A stretch of 64,000 nt of DNA, from assembly GCF_004340205.1 (NCBI RefSeq), contig NZ_SLWB01000001.1:62001-126000 (forward strand). Reading direction: 5' to 3'. The first letter of the stretch is position 1. The number at the start of each line of letters is the position of its first letter. A program made the position numbers and the translations under genes. The notes under the pieces were generated by a model. It searched no databases. It saw only the letters and a program-made list of their open reading frames with translations, and had not been told where the DNA came from. Below are positions 28,593-38,873 of the stretch, one piece after another. Source of the DNA: Acetobacteroides hydrogenigenes. GTDB taxonomy: Bacteria > Bacteroidota > Bacteroidia > Bacteroidales > ZOR0009.

Positions 28593-28626
28593 AAAGGAGA
28601 GGATGTATGTTCCTCTCCTTTTTTAG
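28593..28626 (+). terminator. terminator of the TonB/M16 operon
   Basis: Stem AAAGGAGAGGA / TCCTCTCCTTT, 7-nt loop, then TTTTTAG; 40 bp after the M16 stop codon. Confidence 0.9.
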
Positions 28627-28705
28627 TTCAAACTCCAACCTATTACTGCAAATAAAGAACAGACATTCAGCACCCCCCATTTTCATTATCTTATTTTGCA
28701 AATGC

Positions 28706-28733
28706 AAAAAATGCCCGCTGGTGTTGCGGGCAT
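28706..28733 (-). terminator. terminator of the sigma factor gene
   Basis: On the minus strand ATGCCCGC AACACCA GCGGGCAT followed by TTTTTTGC; 23 bp after the stop codon. Confidence 0.9.
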
Positions 28734-28756
28734 CAAGTAAATTCCATAAATATCTT

Positions 28757-29617
28757 CTAGCCAAGGAAGCTTTTAAGATGCTTGCTGCGGGTGCTGTGAC
28801 GAAGGCGGCGAATTGCCTTTTCCTTTATCTGACGAACACGTTCGCGGGTAAGCCCAAACTTCTCTCCAATCTCTTCAAGTGTCATTTCGCTGCAGCCGAT
28901 ACCAAAGAATAGGCGGATAATATCACGCTCTCTGTCAGTCAAAGTCGACAATGCACGCTCAATTTCCTTAACTAAGGATTCATTAATTAGGCTACGATCT
29001 GCATTTGGCGAATCAGGATTAACAAGCACGTCCAAAAGACTGTTGTCTTCTCCATCGACGAATGGGGCATCCACCGATACATGGCGACCAGCAACGCGAA
29101 GAGTATCCGACACCTTTTCCTTTGGAAGATCAAGTGCATCAGCTAACTCCTCAGGCGATGGAGTGCGCTCGTTTTCCTGCTCAAACTTTGCAAACGCCTT
29201 GTTGATCTTGTTGAGTGATCCCACCTGGTTAAGAGGAAGACGTACAATACGCGACTGCTCAGCTAAAGCCTGAAGGATTGATTGACGAATCCACCAAACC
29301 GCATAAGAGATGAATTTAAAACCACGGGTTTCATCAAACTTCTCAGCAGCCTTAATCAAACCAAGGTTACCCTCGTTGATAAGGTCTGGTAGGCTCAACC
29401 CCTGATTTTGATACTGCTTCGCTACCGACACCACGAAACGAAGGTTAGCGCGGGTAAGCTTTTCGAGGGCTACCTGATCGCCTTTTTTGATTCGTTGTGC
29501 CAACTCAACCTCTTCTTCAACAGTAATAAGTTCCTCCTTGCCAATTTCCTGTAGGTACTTGTCAAGCGATGCACTCTCTCTGTTGGTAATCGATTTGGTG
29601 ATTTTAAGCTGTCTCAT
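28757..29617 (-). CDS. rpoD: primary sigma factor (RpoD/SigA), short Bacteroidota form
   Basis: 286 aa. Region 1.2 ([20 protein letters not shown]), region 2 with [17 protein letters not shown], the core-binding [18 protein letters not shown] and the promoter-melting/-10 stretch [17 protein letters not shown], region 3 and region 4 with [17 protein letters not shown] are all present. There is no region 1.1, as usual for primary sigma factors of this phylum, which read the TTG/TAnnTTTG promoters. Stop near a clean terminator; HtrA lies upstream in the same direction, 37 bp away. Confidence 0.93.
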   Translation of the reverse strand: MRQLKITKSITNRESASLDKYLQEIGKEELITVEEEVELAQRIKKGDQVALEKLTRANLRFVVSVAKQYQNQGLSLPDLINEGNLGLIKAAEKFDETRGFKFISYAVWWIRQSILQALAEQSRIVRLPLNQVGSLNKINKAFAKFEQENERTPSPEELADALDLPKEKVSDTLRVAGRHVSVDAPFVDGEDNSLLDVLVNPDSPNADRSLINESLVKEIERALSTLTDRERDIIRLFFGIGCSEMTLEEIGEKFGLTRERVRQIKEKAIRRLRHSTRSKHLKSFLG

Positions 29618-29654
29618 GAAAATATTAACTTTGTGTTTAGTTTAATCTAACAAA

Positions 29655-31115
29655 CTAAATGCCTATACTATACAAAGCCTGCAACCCATTAGGATATACT
29701 CCTTCAATAATAATAACCTCTCGCTGTCGAGCACTAGCAAACACTTCAGCTAAATCTTCCACGCTGCTAATTGGTTGTCGGTTTATACGTAGTATTATTA
29801 GCCCTTTTCGGATGCCTTGAGACTTTAACTTCCCATTCTCTAGTTCTACTATTTGAACTCCTCCCTTAAGCCTTAAGCTACTCTTTAGTTGGGGACTAAC
29901 ATTGGCATATGTGGCACCCATTGCAGTAAAGGCACCGCTTACAGCAACCTCCTGATTATCGCCACTTGATGTTTTACGTAAAGTGACCTTAAAATGTTTC
30001 ACTTTCCCATCACGAATTAGCGAAATATCAACATTATCGCCAGGACGATAACGGGCAACCTGCTCTTGAACCTGAGCCATAGAGTTGATAGATATACCAT
30101 TAATAGATTCTAGCACATCTCCCTTTCGTATTCCAGCTTGGGCTGCTCCACCACCTTCGGTTACTTCGGCCACATAAACGCCCGAAATCACATCCTTCAA
30201 ACCTAGCTTGCCTGCATTATCGGAGGTTATATCGCTCATTGATATACCTAAGAAGCCTCTTTGAACAGAGCCATACTCCATGAGGTCGTACACCACTTTT
30301 TTCACGATACTAGCCGGAATTGCAAACGAATACCCATTAAACACCCCATTTTGCGTGTAAATTGCAGTGTTAATGCCTATTAACTCTCCCTTTAGATTTA
30401 CTAAAGCACCTCCAGAATTCCCAGGATTAACAACAGCATCTGTTTGTATAAAAGATTCTACCTGATACTGATTCATATCCTCTCGAACAGGAAGGTTCCT
30501 GCCTTTTGCGCTAACAATACCTGCGGTTACCGTAGAGGTAAGATTAAATGGATTACCAACGGCAATCACCCACTCTCCGATGCGAAGGTTATCAGAATCT
30601 CCAATGCGCATAAAGGGTAAATCAGCTTGATCAATTTTAAGTAAGGCTATGTCCGAGTTAGGATCTACCCCCACTACTTTTGCATCGTAAGATCGCTTAT
30701 CATTTAATGTAACTTTAACCTTTTCAGCACCATCAATAACGTGATTATTTGTGACAATATAGCCATCTTTTGAGACGATGACTCCCGATCCTGCACCTCG
30801 TTGCACCGGCTGATTGTTGTAACTACGCGAAGATGGCTGTCCAAAGAAAAATTCGAAGAACGGATCGACTTGTGGTACCTCTGTTGTGTAGGTTTTGACG
30901 TGAACTACGCTGTTAACAGATTGTTCTGCAGCATAGGTAAAATTCACATTTCCAGCCGTACTACCGGCCTGTTCGCTAACTAAGCTAAGCTGAGGGTTTA
31001 GCAAATCTTGGGTGGTAACAAATCTTTTTTGCATAATGGTAATTGCCAAAATTGACGAAACGGCACCACCAAGTAATGCAGCAGCAACAATTGCAAATAA
31101 ATTTTGTCTTTTCAT
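29655..31115 (-). CDS. degP: periplasmic serine protease HtrA/DegP-like (Do family)
   Basis: I use the ATG at 31113-31115 (MKRQNLFAIVAAALLGG), the start of a signal/anchor segment. A trypsin-like domain carries His (VTNNHVIDG), Asp (NSDIALLKI) and Ser (NPGNSGGALV). Two PDZ domains follow: one complete (GFLGISMSDI, AGIRKGDVLESINGI) and a second, more diverged (ANVSPQLKSSLRLKG, KGLIILRINRQPI). It degrades or refolds misfolded envelope proteins. It lies upstream of rpoD, with which it may share a transcript. Confidence 0.92.
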   Translation of the reverse strand: MKRQNLFAIVAAALLGGAVSSILAITIMQKRFVTTQDLLNPQLSLVSEQAGSTAGNVNFTYAAEQSVNSVVHVKTYTTEVPQVDPFFEFFFGQPSSRSYNNQPVQRGAGSGVIVSKDGYIVTNNHVIDGAEKVKVTLNDKRSYDAKVVGVDPNSDIALLKIDQADLPFMRIGDSDNLRIGEWVIAVGNPFNLTSTVTAGIVSAKGRNLPVREDMNQYQVESFIQTDAVVNPGNSGGALVNLKGELIGINTAIYTQNGVFNGYSFAIPASIVKKVVYDLMEYGSVQRGFLGISMSDITSDNAGKLGLKDVISGVYVAEVTEGGGAAQAGIRKGDVLESINGISINSMAQVQEQVARYRPGDNVDISLIRDGKVKHFKVTLRKTSSGDNQEVAVSGAFTAMGATYANVSPQLKSSLRLKGGVQIVELENGKLKSQGIRKGLIILRINRQPISSVEDLAEVFASARQREVIIIEGVYPNGLQALYSIGI

Positions 31116-31400
31116 ATGCGTTCGATTTAACATTACACTCTAAACATGTCAACTGACAAAATAGCAGCCAAACTCCTGAAAAATTTCACCTATAGACATA
31201 TTGATCTAAACTTTCGAGGTGTAAGTCAAAATTCAGAGCCCCTTATCATAGATTTTCAGGATAACACAATAACTCAAAAGTGGTGCCTTTTATTACATCC
31301 GTTACCTCAGTCTAACACAGATTAACCCAAATAAAAAGAAGGGATTATCTCGGTTATTCGAATCAAACAGCTACCTTAGGAACATTAAACGCGAACAAAA

Positions 31401-32195
31401 ATGATATTGAAGTTTGAAAAATACCAAGGTGCAGGTAACGACTTTGTCATTATAGACAATCGAGAAGGTAAATTCCAACCAAGTATAGACACCGTTGAAA
31501 TGCTATGTGACAGAAACTTTGGAGTAGGTGCTGATGGCCTAATGCTCCTTGAGAAGGACGAAAAGAACGATTTCTACATGCGCTACTTCAACGCCGATGG
31601 TAAAGAATCTACAATGTGCGGTAACGGAGGACGATGCATTTCCGTTTTTGCAAAATCGCTAGGTCTTGGTTCTCCCGAGAAAGTTGTTTTTAACAGCATA
31701 GACGGCCTACACGAGGCTTTTTTTATCGAAGAAGACGGAGAAATTTTCGTAAAACTTAAGATGATCGATGTAAAAGAAATCGAAGAACACGACGATTACT
31801 ACTTCATAAACACAGGGTCACCTCACTATGTAAAGTTTGTCGAAGACCTTGAAGAGATGGATGTTTTTGAAGAGGGACAAGCAGTTAGAAATGACCCCAA
31901 ATTTGCTCCAGGAGGAACAAATGTAAATTTTGTGGAAATTTTTGACGACGAAATCTTCGTACGCACCTACGAACGTGGAGTAGAAGATGAAACCCTAGCC
32001 TGTGGAACAGGATCGACAGCGGCTGCAATTGCAACAGCCCTTTTCCTAGAGTCGGATCAGAATAATTGGGATATTGAAGTTATGGGAGGAAATCTTCACG
32101 TATCATTCGACAGAAGAGATGATGGAACCTTTGAAAACGTATGGCTTACAGGTCCTGCCGAAAAAGTTTTTGAAGGGACAATCAACGTAGATTAA
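31401..32195 (+). CDS. dapF: diaminopimelate epimerase
   Basis: 264 aa. The two catalytic cysteines are Cys73 (MCGNGGRC) and Cys201 (LACGTGSTAA), each in its family motif, and YQGAGNDFVIID opens the protein. It converts LL- to meso-diaminopimelate for lysine and peptidoglycan synthesis. The 266-bp gap upstream presumably holds its promoter. Single gene with a terminator. Confidence 0.95.
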   Translation: MILKFEKYQGAGNDFVIIDNREGKFQPSIDTVEMLCDRNFGVGADGLMLLEKDEKNDFYMRYFNADGKESTMCGNGGRCISVFAKSLGLGSPEKVVFNSIDGLHEAFFIEEDGEIFVKLKMIDVKEIEEHDDYYFINTGSPHYVKFVEDLEEMDVFEEGQAVRNDPKFAPGGTNVNFVEIFDDEIFVRTYERGVEDETLACGTGSTAAAIATALFLESDQNNWDIEVMGGNLHVSFDRRDDGTFENVWLTGPAEKVFEGTINVD

Positions 32196-32227
32196 AAAAA
32201 GTAGAATAAACATTATAGGCTTAACGC

Positions 32228-32260
32228 AAAAAGGTTCAAACAACGATTTGAACCTTTTTT
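32228..32260 (+). terminator. terminator of dapF
   Basis: Stem AAAGGTTCAAA / TTTGAACCTTT with a short loop and T-tract; 33 bp after dapF. The following gap to 32478 shows no gene. Confidence 0.9.
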
Positions 32261-32478
32261 ATTGTATTACAACTAAAATTTCTTAGACCCTCCACTCTCT
32301 CAACTACACGAAAGCATGCCTTTGTGTAATTCATAACATCCTAAATAAAAGCAAACTAACAAACTTAAAGTAGCTAATTATTTCATAAATCAAGCTACAA
32401 AGCACGGTTTTACTCAGAGTCCTTGTAACCTTTCCTTAGTGCAAGCGTCCTAAAAGAGTTAAAACACCAGAAAGTGCA

Positions 32479-33150
32479 ATGATAAAACTTGAAGACATCA
32501 ATAAAACATACTACAACGGTAGTCCGTTGCATGTACTAAAGGGCATAGATCTAGACATTCATAAAGGCGATTTCGTTTCTATCATGGGGGCTTCTGGATC
32601 GGGAAAATCAACTCTGCTCAACATCTTAGGCATTCTCGACAACTACGACACTGGGGTTTACCGCCTAAACGACGTTTTAATCAGCAATCTAAGCGAAAAA
32701 CGAGCGGCAGAATACCGCAACCGAATGATTGGATTTGTCTTTCAATCCTTCAACCTCATTAACTTTAAGAATGCCATGGAAAATGTAGCGCTACCGCTAT
32801 ACTACCAAAAGATAAGCCGCAAAAAGCGCAACATCATGGCGATGGAGTATCTAGACATGCTTGGGCTTAAAGAATGGGCACATCATATGCCCAACGAAAT
32901 GTCGGGAGGACAAAAGCAACGTGTGGCCATTGCCCGAGCGCTAATTGCCAATCCACAAATAATCCTTGCCGACGAACCTACGGGGGCACTCGACAGCAAA
33001 ACCTCCGAAGAGGTTATGAGCATCCTTAAGGACGTTAACAAAAAGGGGATGACGATGATTATCGTAACACACGAAAAAGCGGTTGGTGAAAAAACGGATA
33101 GGACCATCCATCTAAAAGATGGCATTATCGAATCGATAACCCAAAACTAG
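32479..33150 (+). CDS. ABC transporter ATP-binding protein, MacB/LolD type
   Basis: 223 aa. Walker A GASGSGKS (37-44), Q-loop FVFQSFNL, signature [15 protein letters not shown], Walker [14 protein letters not shown] and switch His (IVTHEK) are all intact. This is the type that powers MacB-like exporters by mechanotransmission rather than substrate transport through the membrane part. First gene of a five-gene operon with two FtsX-like permeases, an HlyD-type adaptor and a TolC-like protein. Confidence 0.93.
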   Translation: MIKLEDINKTYYNGSPLHVLKGIDLDIHKGDFVSIMGASGSGKSTLLNILGILDNYDTGVYRLNDVLISNLSEKRAAEYRNRMIGFVFQSFNLINFKNAMENVALPLYYQKISRKKRNIMAMEYLDMLGLKEWAHHMPNEMSGGQKQRVAIARALIANPQIILADEPTGALDSKTSEEVMSILKDVNKKGMTMIIVTHEKAVGEKTDRTIHLKDGIIESITQN

Positions 33151-33156
33151 CAAACC

Positions 33157-34410
33157 ATGCTGGATTTATGGCAAGAGATTATGGCCACCATTAAGGCCAA
33201 TAAGCTTCGAACATTTTTTACAGGATTTGCCGTAGCATGGGGTATCTTCATGCTCATCATTCTTTTAGCTTCAGGGAATGGTCTTAGCAACGGGGTAAGC
33301 ACCAACTTTGCATCTGAATCGAAGAATGCCATATACTTATGGCCTGGGATTACCACCATGGCACACGAAGGCTACCAAAGTGGACGCCGAATGAAAATGT
33401 CGGAAAAAGACATCTTCCTTTCCGAAAAGCAGCTACCCTACGTTGATACTGTTGCCTACAAGTTCTACGCATCGGAATCGGCAACATTTTCTAACGGAAA
33501 TAAAACAGGAACATATGGGCTTCTTGGAGTTACCACCAACTACGCAGCACTCGAAGGTATAGAGGTTCTCCCTGGAATGGGCAGATTCATCAACCTGATG
33601 GACATCCGCGAATCGAGGAAGGTTATAGCCATCAACGATAAGATTAAGGACGTTCTATTCCCAAAGCAGAACCCAGTAGGCCAATATGTAACCGTTAACA
33701 ACGTTATGTACAAGGTTGTTGGAGTGGTAAAATACCTTACAGGCAACGATAGCCGCGAAGGGTACATTCCCATCTCTACGGCAAAGAGCATCTACAACTT
33801 CGGAGAGAACGGCTACGATGGCATTATCCTATCGGCTAAAAGCCTAAAAACGGCAAAGGAAAACGAGGAGTACAACACCACCATACGCAAAGGGTTTGCA
33901 AAGCTTCACTCGTTTAACCCCGATGACAGATCAGCACTAGGCCTATGGAACAACTCGGAGAACTACATCCAAACCATGAAGATTTTTTGGGCAATAAAGC
34001 TTTTTGTATGGATTGTTGGCATCGGAACCCTTATTGCCGGAATTGTAGGCGTGAGCAACATCATGCTGATAACGGTAAAAGAGCGGACCAAGGAATTTGG
34101 CATTAGGAAGGCGCTAGGAGCATCGCCTACCTCTATCATTAAGCTAATTCTTCTCGAGTCGGTACTCATAACATCGGTTTTCGGATACATTGGGATGATG
34201 CTTGGCATTGCCATAACCGAAATCATAAACTTTATCATAAACCAAACCCCAGCCGAAAGCGGTAACGTAATCTTCCGAAATCCAACGGTAGACGTCGGCA
34301 TCATCATAGTAGCCCTCCTTATCCTAATTGTTTCGGGACTTATTGCCGGATACATTCCGGCCAAGCGAGCCGTAAGCATAAAGCCTATTGAGGCGCTAAG
34401 AAGCGAATAG
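33157..34410 (+). CDS. MacB-like ABC transporter permease (first of two)
   Basis: 417 aa, starting 6 bp after the ATPase. MacB topology: TM1 (~18-42) with TFFTGFAVAWGIFMLI, a large periplasmic domain (~45-280), then three TM helices ending in PAKRAVSIKPIEALRSE, the FtsX-family C-terminal signature. ERTKEFGIRKALGASPTSI is the coupling helix that contacts the ATPase. It and the next gene probably form a heterodimer. Likely substrates of such systems include peptides, lipids or drugs; not predictable here. Confidence 0.9.
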   Translation: MLDLWQEIMATIKANKLRTFFTGFAVAWGIFMLIILLASGNGLSNGVSTNFASESKNAIYLWPGITTMAHEGYQSGRRMKMSEKDIFLSEKQLPYVDTVAYKFYASESATFSNGNKTGTYGLLGVTTNYAALEGIEVLPGMGRFINLMDIRESRKVIAINDKIKDVLFPKQNPVGQYVTVNNVMYKVVGVVKYLTGNDSREGYIPISTAKSIYNFGENGYDGIILSAKSLKTAKENEEYNTTIRKGFAKLHSFNPDDRSALGLWNNSENYIQTMKIFWAIKLFVWIVGIGTLIAGIVGVSNIMLITVKERTKEFGIRKALGASPTSIIKLILLESVLITSVFGYIGMMLGIAITEIINFIINQTPAESGNVIFRNPTVDVGIIIVALLILIVSGLIAGYIPAKRAVSIKPIEALRSE

Positions 34411-34430
34411 TAAAATCTAAAAAGCAAACC

Positions 34431-35690
34431 ATGTTTGACCTAGACCGTTGGCAAGAGATATGGGAAACCATCACCAAGAATAAGATGAGAAGTGCCCTTA
34501 CCGCCTTTGGCGTGTTTTGGGGAATTTTCATGCTCGTTGTGATGTACGGATCGGGAAACGGACTCCGCAATGGCGTCATGAATGGCATCAAATCGGTTGC
34601 AACCAACTCCGTATTCTACTGGACAAACAACACAACTGAACCCTACAAGGGATTCCGTAAGGGTAGATCATGGAGCATGCGCTCGAAAGACATCGAGATC
34701 ATAAAGAGCAAAATTCCCGAAGTTGATGTGGTATCGCCCATGCTTTTTGGCGGGATGAGAACCCCAAAGAACACCATCCGCGGCGAGAAGTCGGGTTCGT
34801 ACCGTATTAAGGGGCTTAACCCCGACTACGTAAAAATTGACAAGCCCGAAATTATTTACGGTCGCTACATTAACGACATCGACATTCAGCAACGCCGTAA
34901 AGTGGTTGTTATTGGTTACAAGGTTTACGAAGACTTGTACAAAATCGGAGAAAAGCCTGTAGGCACCACCATAAAGGTAAACGGAATATACTACACCGTT
35001 ATTGGCGTTGTAAAGGGCAACTCGCACATGAACATTAACGGTCCAATGGATCAAAGCGTGCTACTCCCCTATACCACCATGCAGGTAGCCTACAACATGG
35101 GCGATCAGGTGCACGTGCTGGCCATAACCTCTAAGCCTAGCACAAACGTATCGTCGTTGGAGGATCGAATTAAGAATATCATCAAAAAGGAGCACGACAT
35201 ATCGCCCACCGATCCAGAAGCGGTATCGGGCTTTAACCTAGAACGCCAGTTTAAGATGTTTGCCAACCTTTTTCTTGGCATTAAAGTGCTTATACTGATA
35301 GTTGGTTTGGGCACCCTTTTCGCCGGGGTAGTGGGCGTAAGCAACATTATGATGGTGACCATCCGCGAGCGCACACAGGAAATCGGAGTTCGTCGCGCCC
35401 TAGGAGCAACCCCATTCAACATTCTTAGCCAAATTATGATGGAGAGCCTTGTGCTAACCCTTATTGCAGGAATTGCAGGAATGAGCTTTGGCGTATTTAT
35501 CCTCAACATTGTAGACAACATTATTTCGTCGGGATCGAGCGATGAGATGTTCTTCATGAATCCACAAATCAGCCTCGACCTCGCCATTTTCGCCACCCTA
35601 GTGCTCGTTATATCAGGGCTCTTTGCGGGAATGATACCCGCCAGAAAAGCGCTTAGGATTAAGGCGATTGATGCGCTGAGGGACGAGTAG
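34431..35690 (+). CDS. MacB-like ABC transporter permease (second of two)
   Basis: 419 aa, same design as the previous gene: TM1 with TAFGVFWGIFMLVVMYGSG, a periplasmic MacB_PCD domain, and a C-terminal FtsX domain with ERTQEIGVRRALGATPFNI and PARKALRIKAIDALRDE. The two permeases are clearly paralogous but diverged, so an old duplication. 20 bp separate it from the first permease. Confidence 0.9.
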   Translation: MFDLDRWQEIWETITKNKMRSALTAFGVFWGIFMLVVMYGSGNGLRNGVMNGIKSVATNSVFYWTNNTTEPYKGFRKGRSWSMRSKDIEIIKSKIPEVDVVSPMLFGGMRTPKNTIRGEKSGSYRIKGLNPDYVKIDKPEIIYGRYINDIDIQQRRKVVVIGYKVYEDLYKIGEKPVGTTIKVNGIYYTVIGVVKGNSHMNINGPMDQSVLLPYTTMQVAYNMGDQVHVLAITSKPSTNVSSLEDRIKNIIKKEHDISPTDPEAVSGFNLERQFKMFANLFLGIKVLILIVGLGTLFAGVVGVSNIMMVTIRERTQEIGVRRALGATPFNILSQIMMESLVLTLIAGIAGMSFGVFILNIVDNIISSGSSDEMFFMNPQISLDLAIFATLVLVISGLFAGMIPARKALRIKAIDALRDE

Positions 35691-35695
35691 ATCTC

Positions 35696-35790
35696 TTGAA
35701 GAAGTTAAACGGGAGTTATTCGGAAGTTAAACTGAAGTTAGACGGAAGAATTTTGAAGTTAAAGGAGTCAAAGAAGTTAAAGAATAAGCA
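35696..35790 (+). repeat. degenerate GAAGTTAAA direct repeats
   Basis: GAAGTTAAA or close variants occur at least six times between the second permease and the adaptor gene, with 10-20-bp spacing. They are followed by AACATCTAAAATCTAACGTCTAACATCTTA, a run of ~10-bp ATCTAA-type repeats that also occurs at 47300-47400 and 53660-53770. Low-complexity intergenic sequence inside the operon. Confidence 0.65.
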
Positions 35791-35861
35791 CAAAGCTTTT
35801 CTAACATCTAAAATCTAACGTCTAACATCTTAAAAATAGGAACCAGTAAAAAATAAATACG

Positions 35862-36980
35862 ATGAAAAAAGCTAAACGAATCATTTTCATTGCCATCATT
35901 GCCATCATGTTTATTGGCACATTCGCCTTCCTTTGGAAAAAGGCAAATCCTCCAAAGGATCAGTTCGAGGTGGTTGTCCCCAAAGTTGGCAACATCGAAC
36001 GAAAGACAATTGCAACCGGAAAGATAGAGCCCCGCAACGAGGTGCTCATCAAACCACAGATTTCGGGCATCATCACCGAGATATACAAGCAAGCGGGCGA
36101 CAAGGTTACAACCGGAGAGATCATTGCCAAGGTAAAGGTGATACCCGAGATGGTGCAGATCAACTCGGCCGAGAGCCGCCTAAACCAGGCCAACATAACC
36201 CTCGAGCAGGCTCAGGACGACTACAACCGCGTAAACAAGCTCTACAACTCGGGCGTAGTATCGAAGGAGGACTTTCTAAAGTCGCAGTTCCAGCTAAAGA
36301 AGGCCAAAGAGGATAAGGAGAACGCTCAGGATGCGCTTACCATTATCCGCGAAGGCATATCCAAGAAGTCGGCCAGCTACAGCACCACCCAAATCCGCTC
36401 TACCATATCGGGAACCATTCTTGACGTTCCGGTAAAGGTTGGGAACTCGGTAATCCAATCGAACACCTTTAACGATGGCACCACCATTGCCAGCGTTGCC
36501 AACCTTCGCGATATGATCTTTAAGGGAAAGATAGACGAAACAGAGGTGGGCCGAATCAAGGAAAGAATGCCGATAGCGCTAACAATGGGCGCACTTCAGG
36601 AGAAGAAGTTCGATGCTATTCTTGAGTACATCTCGCCCAAGGGAGTAGAGGAGAACGGTGCCATCCTATTCGAGATTAAGGCAGCCGCCAAAATCCCCGA
36701 AAACGTATTCGTACGCGCAGGGTATAGCGCCAATGCCGAAATCATTCTGGATAAGCGCGAGAAGGTGCTCACCATTCCCGAAAGCGTGGTGGAATTCGTT
36801 AACGACACCTCGTACGTCAACGTGCTGAAAAAAGGCGGTAAGGAGCAGGAGTTCATCCGTAAGGCCGTAAAGCTCGGACTATCGGACGGCATTAACATCG
36901 AGGTTAAGTCGGGTATTACCCCTAAGGATAAGCTTAAGGGAGCCCTGATTAAGAAAGACGAAGCTAAGAAGCAAGAGTAA
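35862..36980 (+). CDS. HlyD/MacA-like periplasmic adaptor (membrane fusion protein)
   Basis: 372 aa. N-terminal membrane anchor (~6-24); split lipoyl domain (VLIKPQISGIITEIYKQAGDKVTTGEIIAKV and ISGTILDVPVKVGNSV); helical hairpin ~95-165 (ESRLNQANITLEQAQDDYNR...); beta-barrel and membrane-proximal domains to the end. It would link the MacB-type permeases to the outer-membrane channel encoded 3 bp downstream. The 171-bp gap upstream makes an extra promoter possible. Confidence 0.92.
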   Translation: MKKAKRIIFIAIIAIMFIGTFAFLWKKANPPKDQFEVVVPKVGNIERKTIATGKIEPRNEVLIKPQISGIITEIYKQAGDKVTTGEIIAKVKVIPEMVQINSAESRLNQANITLEQAQDDYNRVNKLYNSGVVSKEDFLKSQFQLKKAKEDKENAQDALTIIREGISKKSASYSTTQIRSTISGTILDVPVKVGNSVIQSNTFNDGTTIASVANLRDMIFKGKIDETEVGRIKERMPIALTMGALQEKKFDAILEYISPKGVEENGAILFEIKAAAKIPENVFVRAGYSANAEIILDKREKVLTIPESVVEFVNDTSYVNVLKKGGKEQEFIRKAVKLGLSDGINIEVKSGITPKDKLKGALIKKDEAKKQE

Positions 36981-36983
36981 GCT

Positions 36984-38318
36984 ATGAAGAAAGGATTAAC
37001 CATAGTAGCCGTTCTGCTGATGGGGCTAATCGGCCCATCGGCAATAGCGCAAGAGAGCTGGAGCCTCGCCAAGTGCATCGAGTACGCCAAGCAGCAAAAC
37101 CTCGACGTGAAGCGCCGCACCAACGACATGAAGAGCGCCGAGGTAAACCTCAACACGGCAAAGAACAGCCGTCTGCCCAACTTAGGCGCAAACGTAAACC
37201 AAAACCTGACGTTTGGTCGCTCGCTAGGCTCGGAAAACACCTACTTAAACCAGAACTCGGCAACCACCTCGTTTGGCATCAGCGCCAACGCGCCAATCTA
37301 CCAGGGGAACTACATCAACAGCCGTATGAAGTATACCGACTGGAGCCTGAAGGCTGCCGTAGAGGATATCAACCAAATGGGCGACGACATTACCATACAG
37401 GTTACGCTGGCCTACCTTCAGGTACTCTACAACAAGGAGCTGGTAAAGGTTGCCCAGGAGAACGTCGATCAGGGCAAGCTTCAGCTCAAGAAAACCGAGG
37501 AGCTGGTAACGGGCGGTCGTCTGCCCAAATCGGAGCAGTACGAGAGCAAGGCGCAGCTGGCCAAGGAGGAGTACGCCCTCACCAAGGCTCAGGGCGACCT
37601 AAAGATTGCCCTACTGGCGCTCGGGCAGCTGATGGAGCTGCAATCCATCGAAAGCTTCGATGTTGAAGTACCCGCAACCGACAAGGTGGCCATTAACAGC
37701 GATGCCGTACTGGCGCTTAGTTCGGGCAGCATAGAAAAAGCCTACACCATACGCCCAGCAGTAAAAGCTGCCGAGTACCGCCTACAAGCCGGCGAGGAGT
37801 ACATCAACATGGCAAAAGCAGCGTACTACCCATCGCTTAGCGCCATTGCCCAGTACGGCAACAGCTACTACAACGGGTTCAACATCTCGAACCGTTCGTT
37901 TGGAACACAGCTAAAGAACAACGGAGAAAAGATGCTTGGCCTACAGCTGAACATTCCCATATTTAGCCGATTCGAAAACCGTAACAACATCAGCCTTGCC
38001 CGCATAGAGCAGGAGCAGCGCAAACTGGCCCTTAGCGATGCCAAGAAGACGCTGTTTAAGGAGATGCAGCAGGCCTACTACAACGCCATGACGGCCCAGC
38101 AGAGCTTCCTCTCGGCCAAGCAGGCGCTGGAGGCATCGACCGTGGCCTACCAGTACGCGCAGGAGAAGTTCGGCGCAGGCCGATCGACCACCTTCGAGCT
38201 AAACGAGACCAAGAAGCGCTTGGCCACCTCACAGTCGGAGCTGGCGCAGGCCCGCTACGAGTACATCTTCCGCACCAAGCTGCTCGACTACTACAATGGA
38301 ACGGCGATTACCTTATAG
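36984..38318 (+). CDS. TolC-like outer membrane efflux protein
   Basis: 444 aa with a signal peptide cut near AIAQ. It has the two-fold OEP repeat: SLAKCIEYAKQQNLDVKRR at the N-terminus, long helices with NTAKNSRLPNLGANVNQN, and the second repeat with MAKAAYYPSLSAIAQYGNSYY and YQYAQEKFGAGRSTTFE. It completes the tripartite exporter. Last gene of the operon; codon use is GC-richer than in the dapF area. Confidence 0.92.
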   Translation: MKKGLTIVAVLLMGLIGPSAIAQESWSLAKCIEYAKQQNLDVKRRTNDMKSAEVNLNTAKNSRLPNLGANVNQNLTFGRSLGSENTYLNQNSATTSFGISANAPIYQGNYINSRMKYTDWSLKAAVEDINQMGDDITIQVTLAYLQVLYNKELVKVAQENVDQGKLQLKKTEELVTGGRLPKSEQYESKAQLAKEEYALTKAQGDLKIALLALGQLMELQSIESFDVEVPATDKVAINSDAVLALSSGSIEKAYTIRPAVKAAEYRLQAGEEYINMAKAAYYPSLSAIAQYGNSYYNGFNISNRSFGTQLKNNGEKMLGLQLNIPIFSRFENRNNISLARIEQEQRKLALSDAKKTLFKEMQQAYYNAMTAQQSFLSAKQALEASTVAYQYAQEKFGAGRSTTFELNETKKRLATSQSELAQARYEYIFRTKLLDYYNGTAITL

Positions 38319-38399
38319 AATCTAGATATTAGACTAAAGGATCTTTTGCTGGGAGCAGACTTAAATCGGCTCTGTTTTTACAACCACACAATGAAGGAG

Positions 38400-38430
38400 G
38401 GCGCAAACCGATTAGGTTTGCGCTTTTTTC
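38400..38430 (+). terminator. terminator of the efflux operon
   Basis: GCGCAAACC GATTA GGTTTGCGC then TTTTTTC: perfect 9-bp stem with T-tract, 82 bp after the TolC-like gene. The terminators at 47421 and 53790 have the same GCGCA..TTTGCGC theme. Confidence 0.92.
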
Positions 38431-38554
38431 ATTGGTAGAGCTGCACAGCGCGCAGGTATACCTTCAGAGATTTCGCCTTTTAAAAACATAGAATCAATAT
38501 ACATTAAAAAAAATATCATATGCTCGTTGATAAACCACGACATTATTTCGAAGG

Positions 38555-38702
38555 TTATCCCCCGCTGGCGGGGGTTAGGGGGTGGAATTCTGAGTAACAC
38601 TTATTAGCGCTGCTTTCTATTCGAACTACTATATCCTCAAAAAAGGGATATTAATTTCATTAACGATGCATTGTCCACCCCCTACCCCCGCCAGCGGGGG
38701 AT
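38555..38702. repeat. inverted pair of TATCCCCCGCTGGCGGGGG element
   Basis: Arm 38555-38585 (TATCCCCCGCTGGCGGGGG plus TTAGGGGGTGGA) is repeated in inverse at 38674-38702, one base shorter. Each arm contains its own CCCCCGC/GCGGGGG hairpin. Related copies are at 40359-40443 and 47596-47615, always in long intergenic regions, so this is a dispersed repeat family. The gap 38319-38873 has no gene. Confidence 0.8.
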
Positions 38703-38770
38703 ACGCTTCTCGCAAATAATTTTTTTAGAGAAATCCATGGTTCGACCTCCCTAATGTGCCTGCATTAAAA

Positions 38771-38839
38771 GAGCCGCACGCCGTGCGGCTCTACTCCCCC
38801 CCCTTCAACGAACAAAGCCAACCTTGCGGGTTGGCTTTG
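38771..38839. other. two hairpins between the convergent efflux operon and DUF6261-like gene
   Basis: GAGCCGCACG / CGTGCGGCTC at 38771-38791, and CAAAGCCAACC TTGCG GGTTGGCTTTG at 38813-38839. The second lies 35 bp beyond the stop codon of the minus-strand gene and could end its transcript, though no clear T-tract follows. Confidence 0.5.
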
Positions 38840-38873
38840 CGGTTAACCTATGGCTGTTAGCATTCTGGGTTTG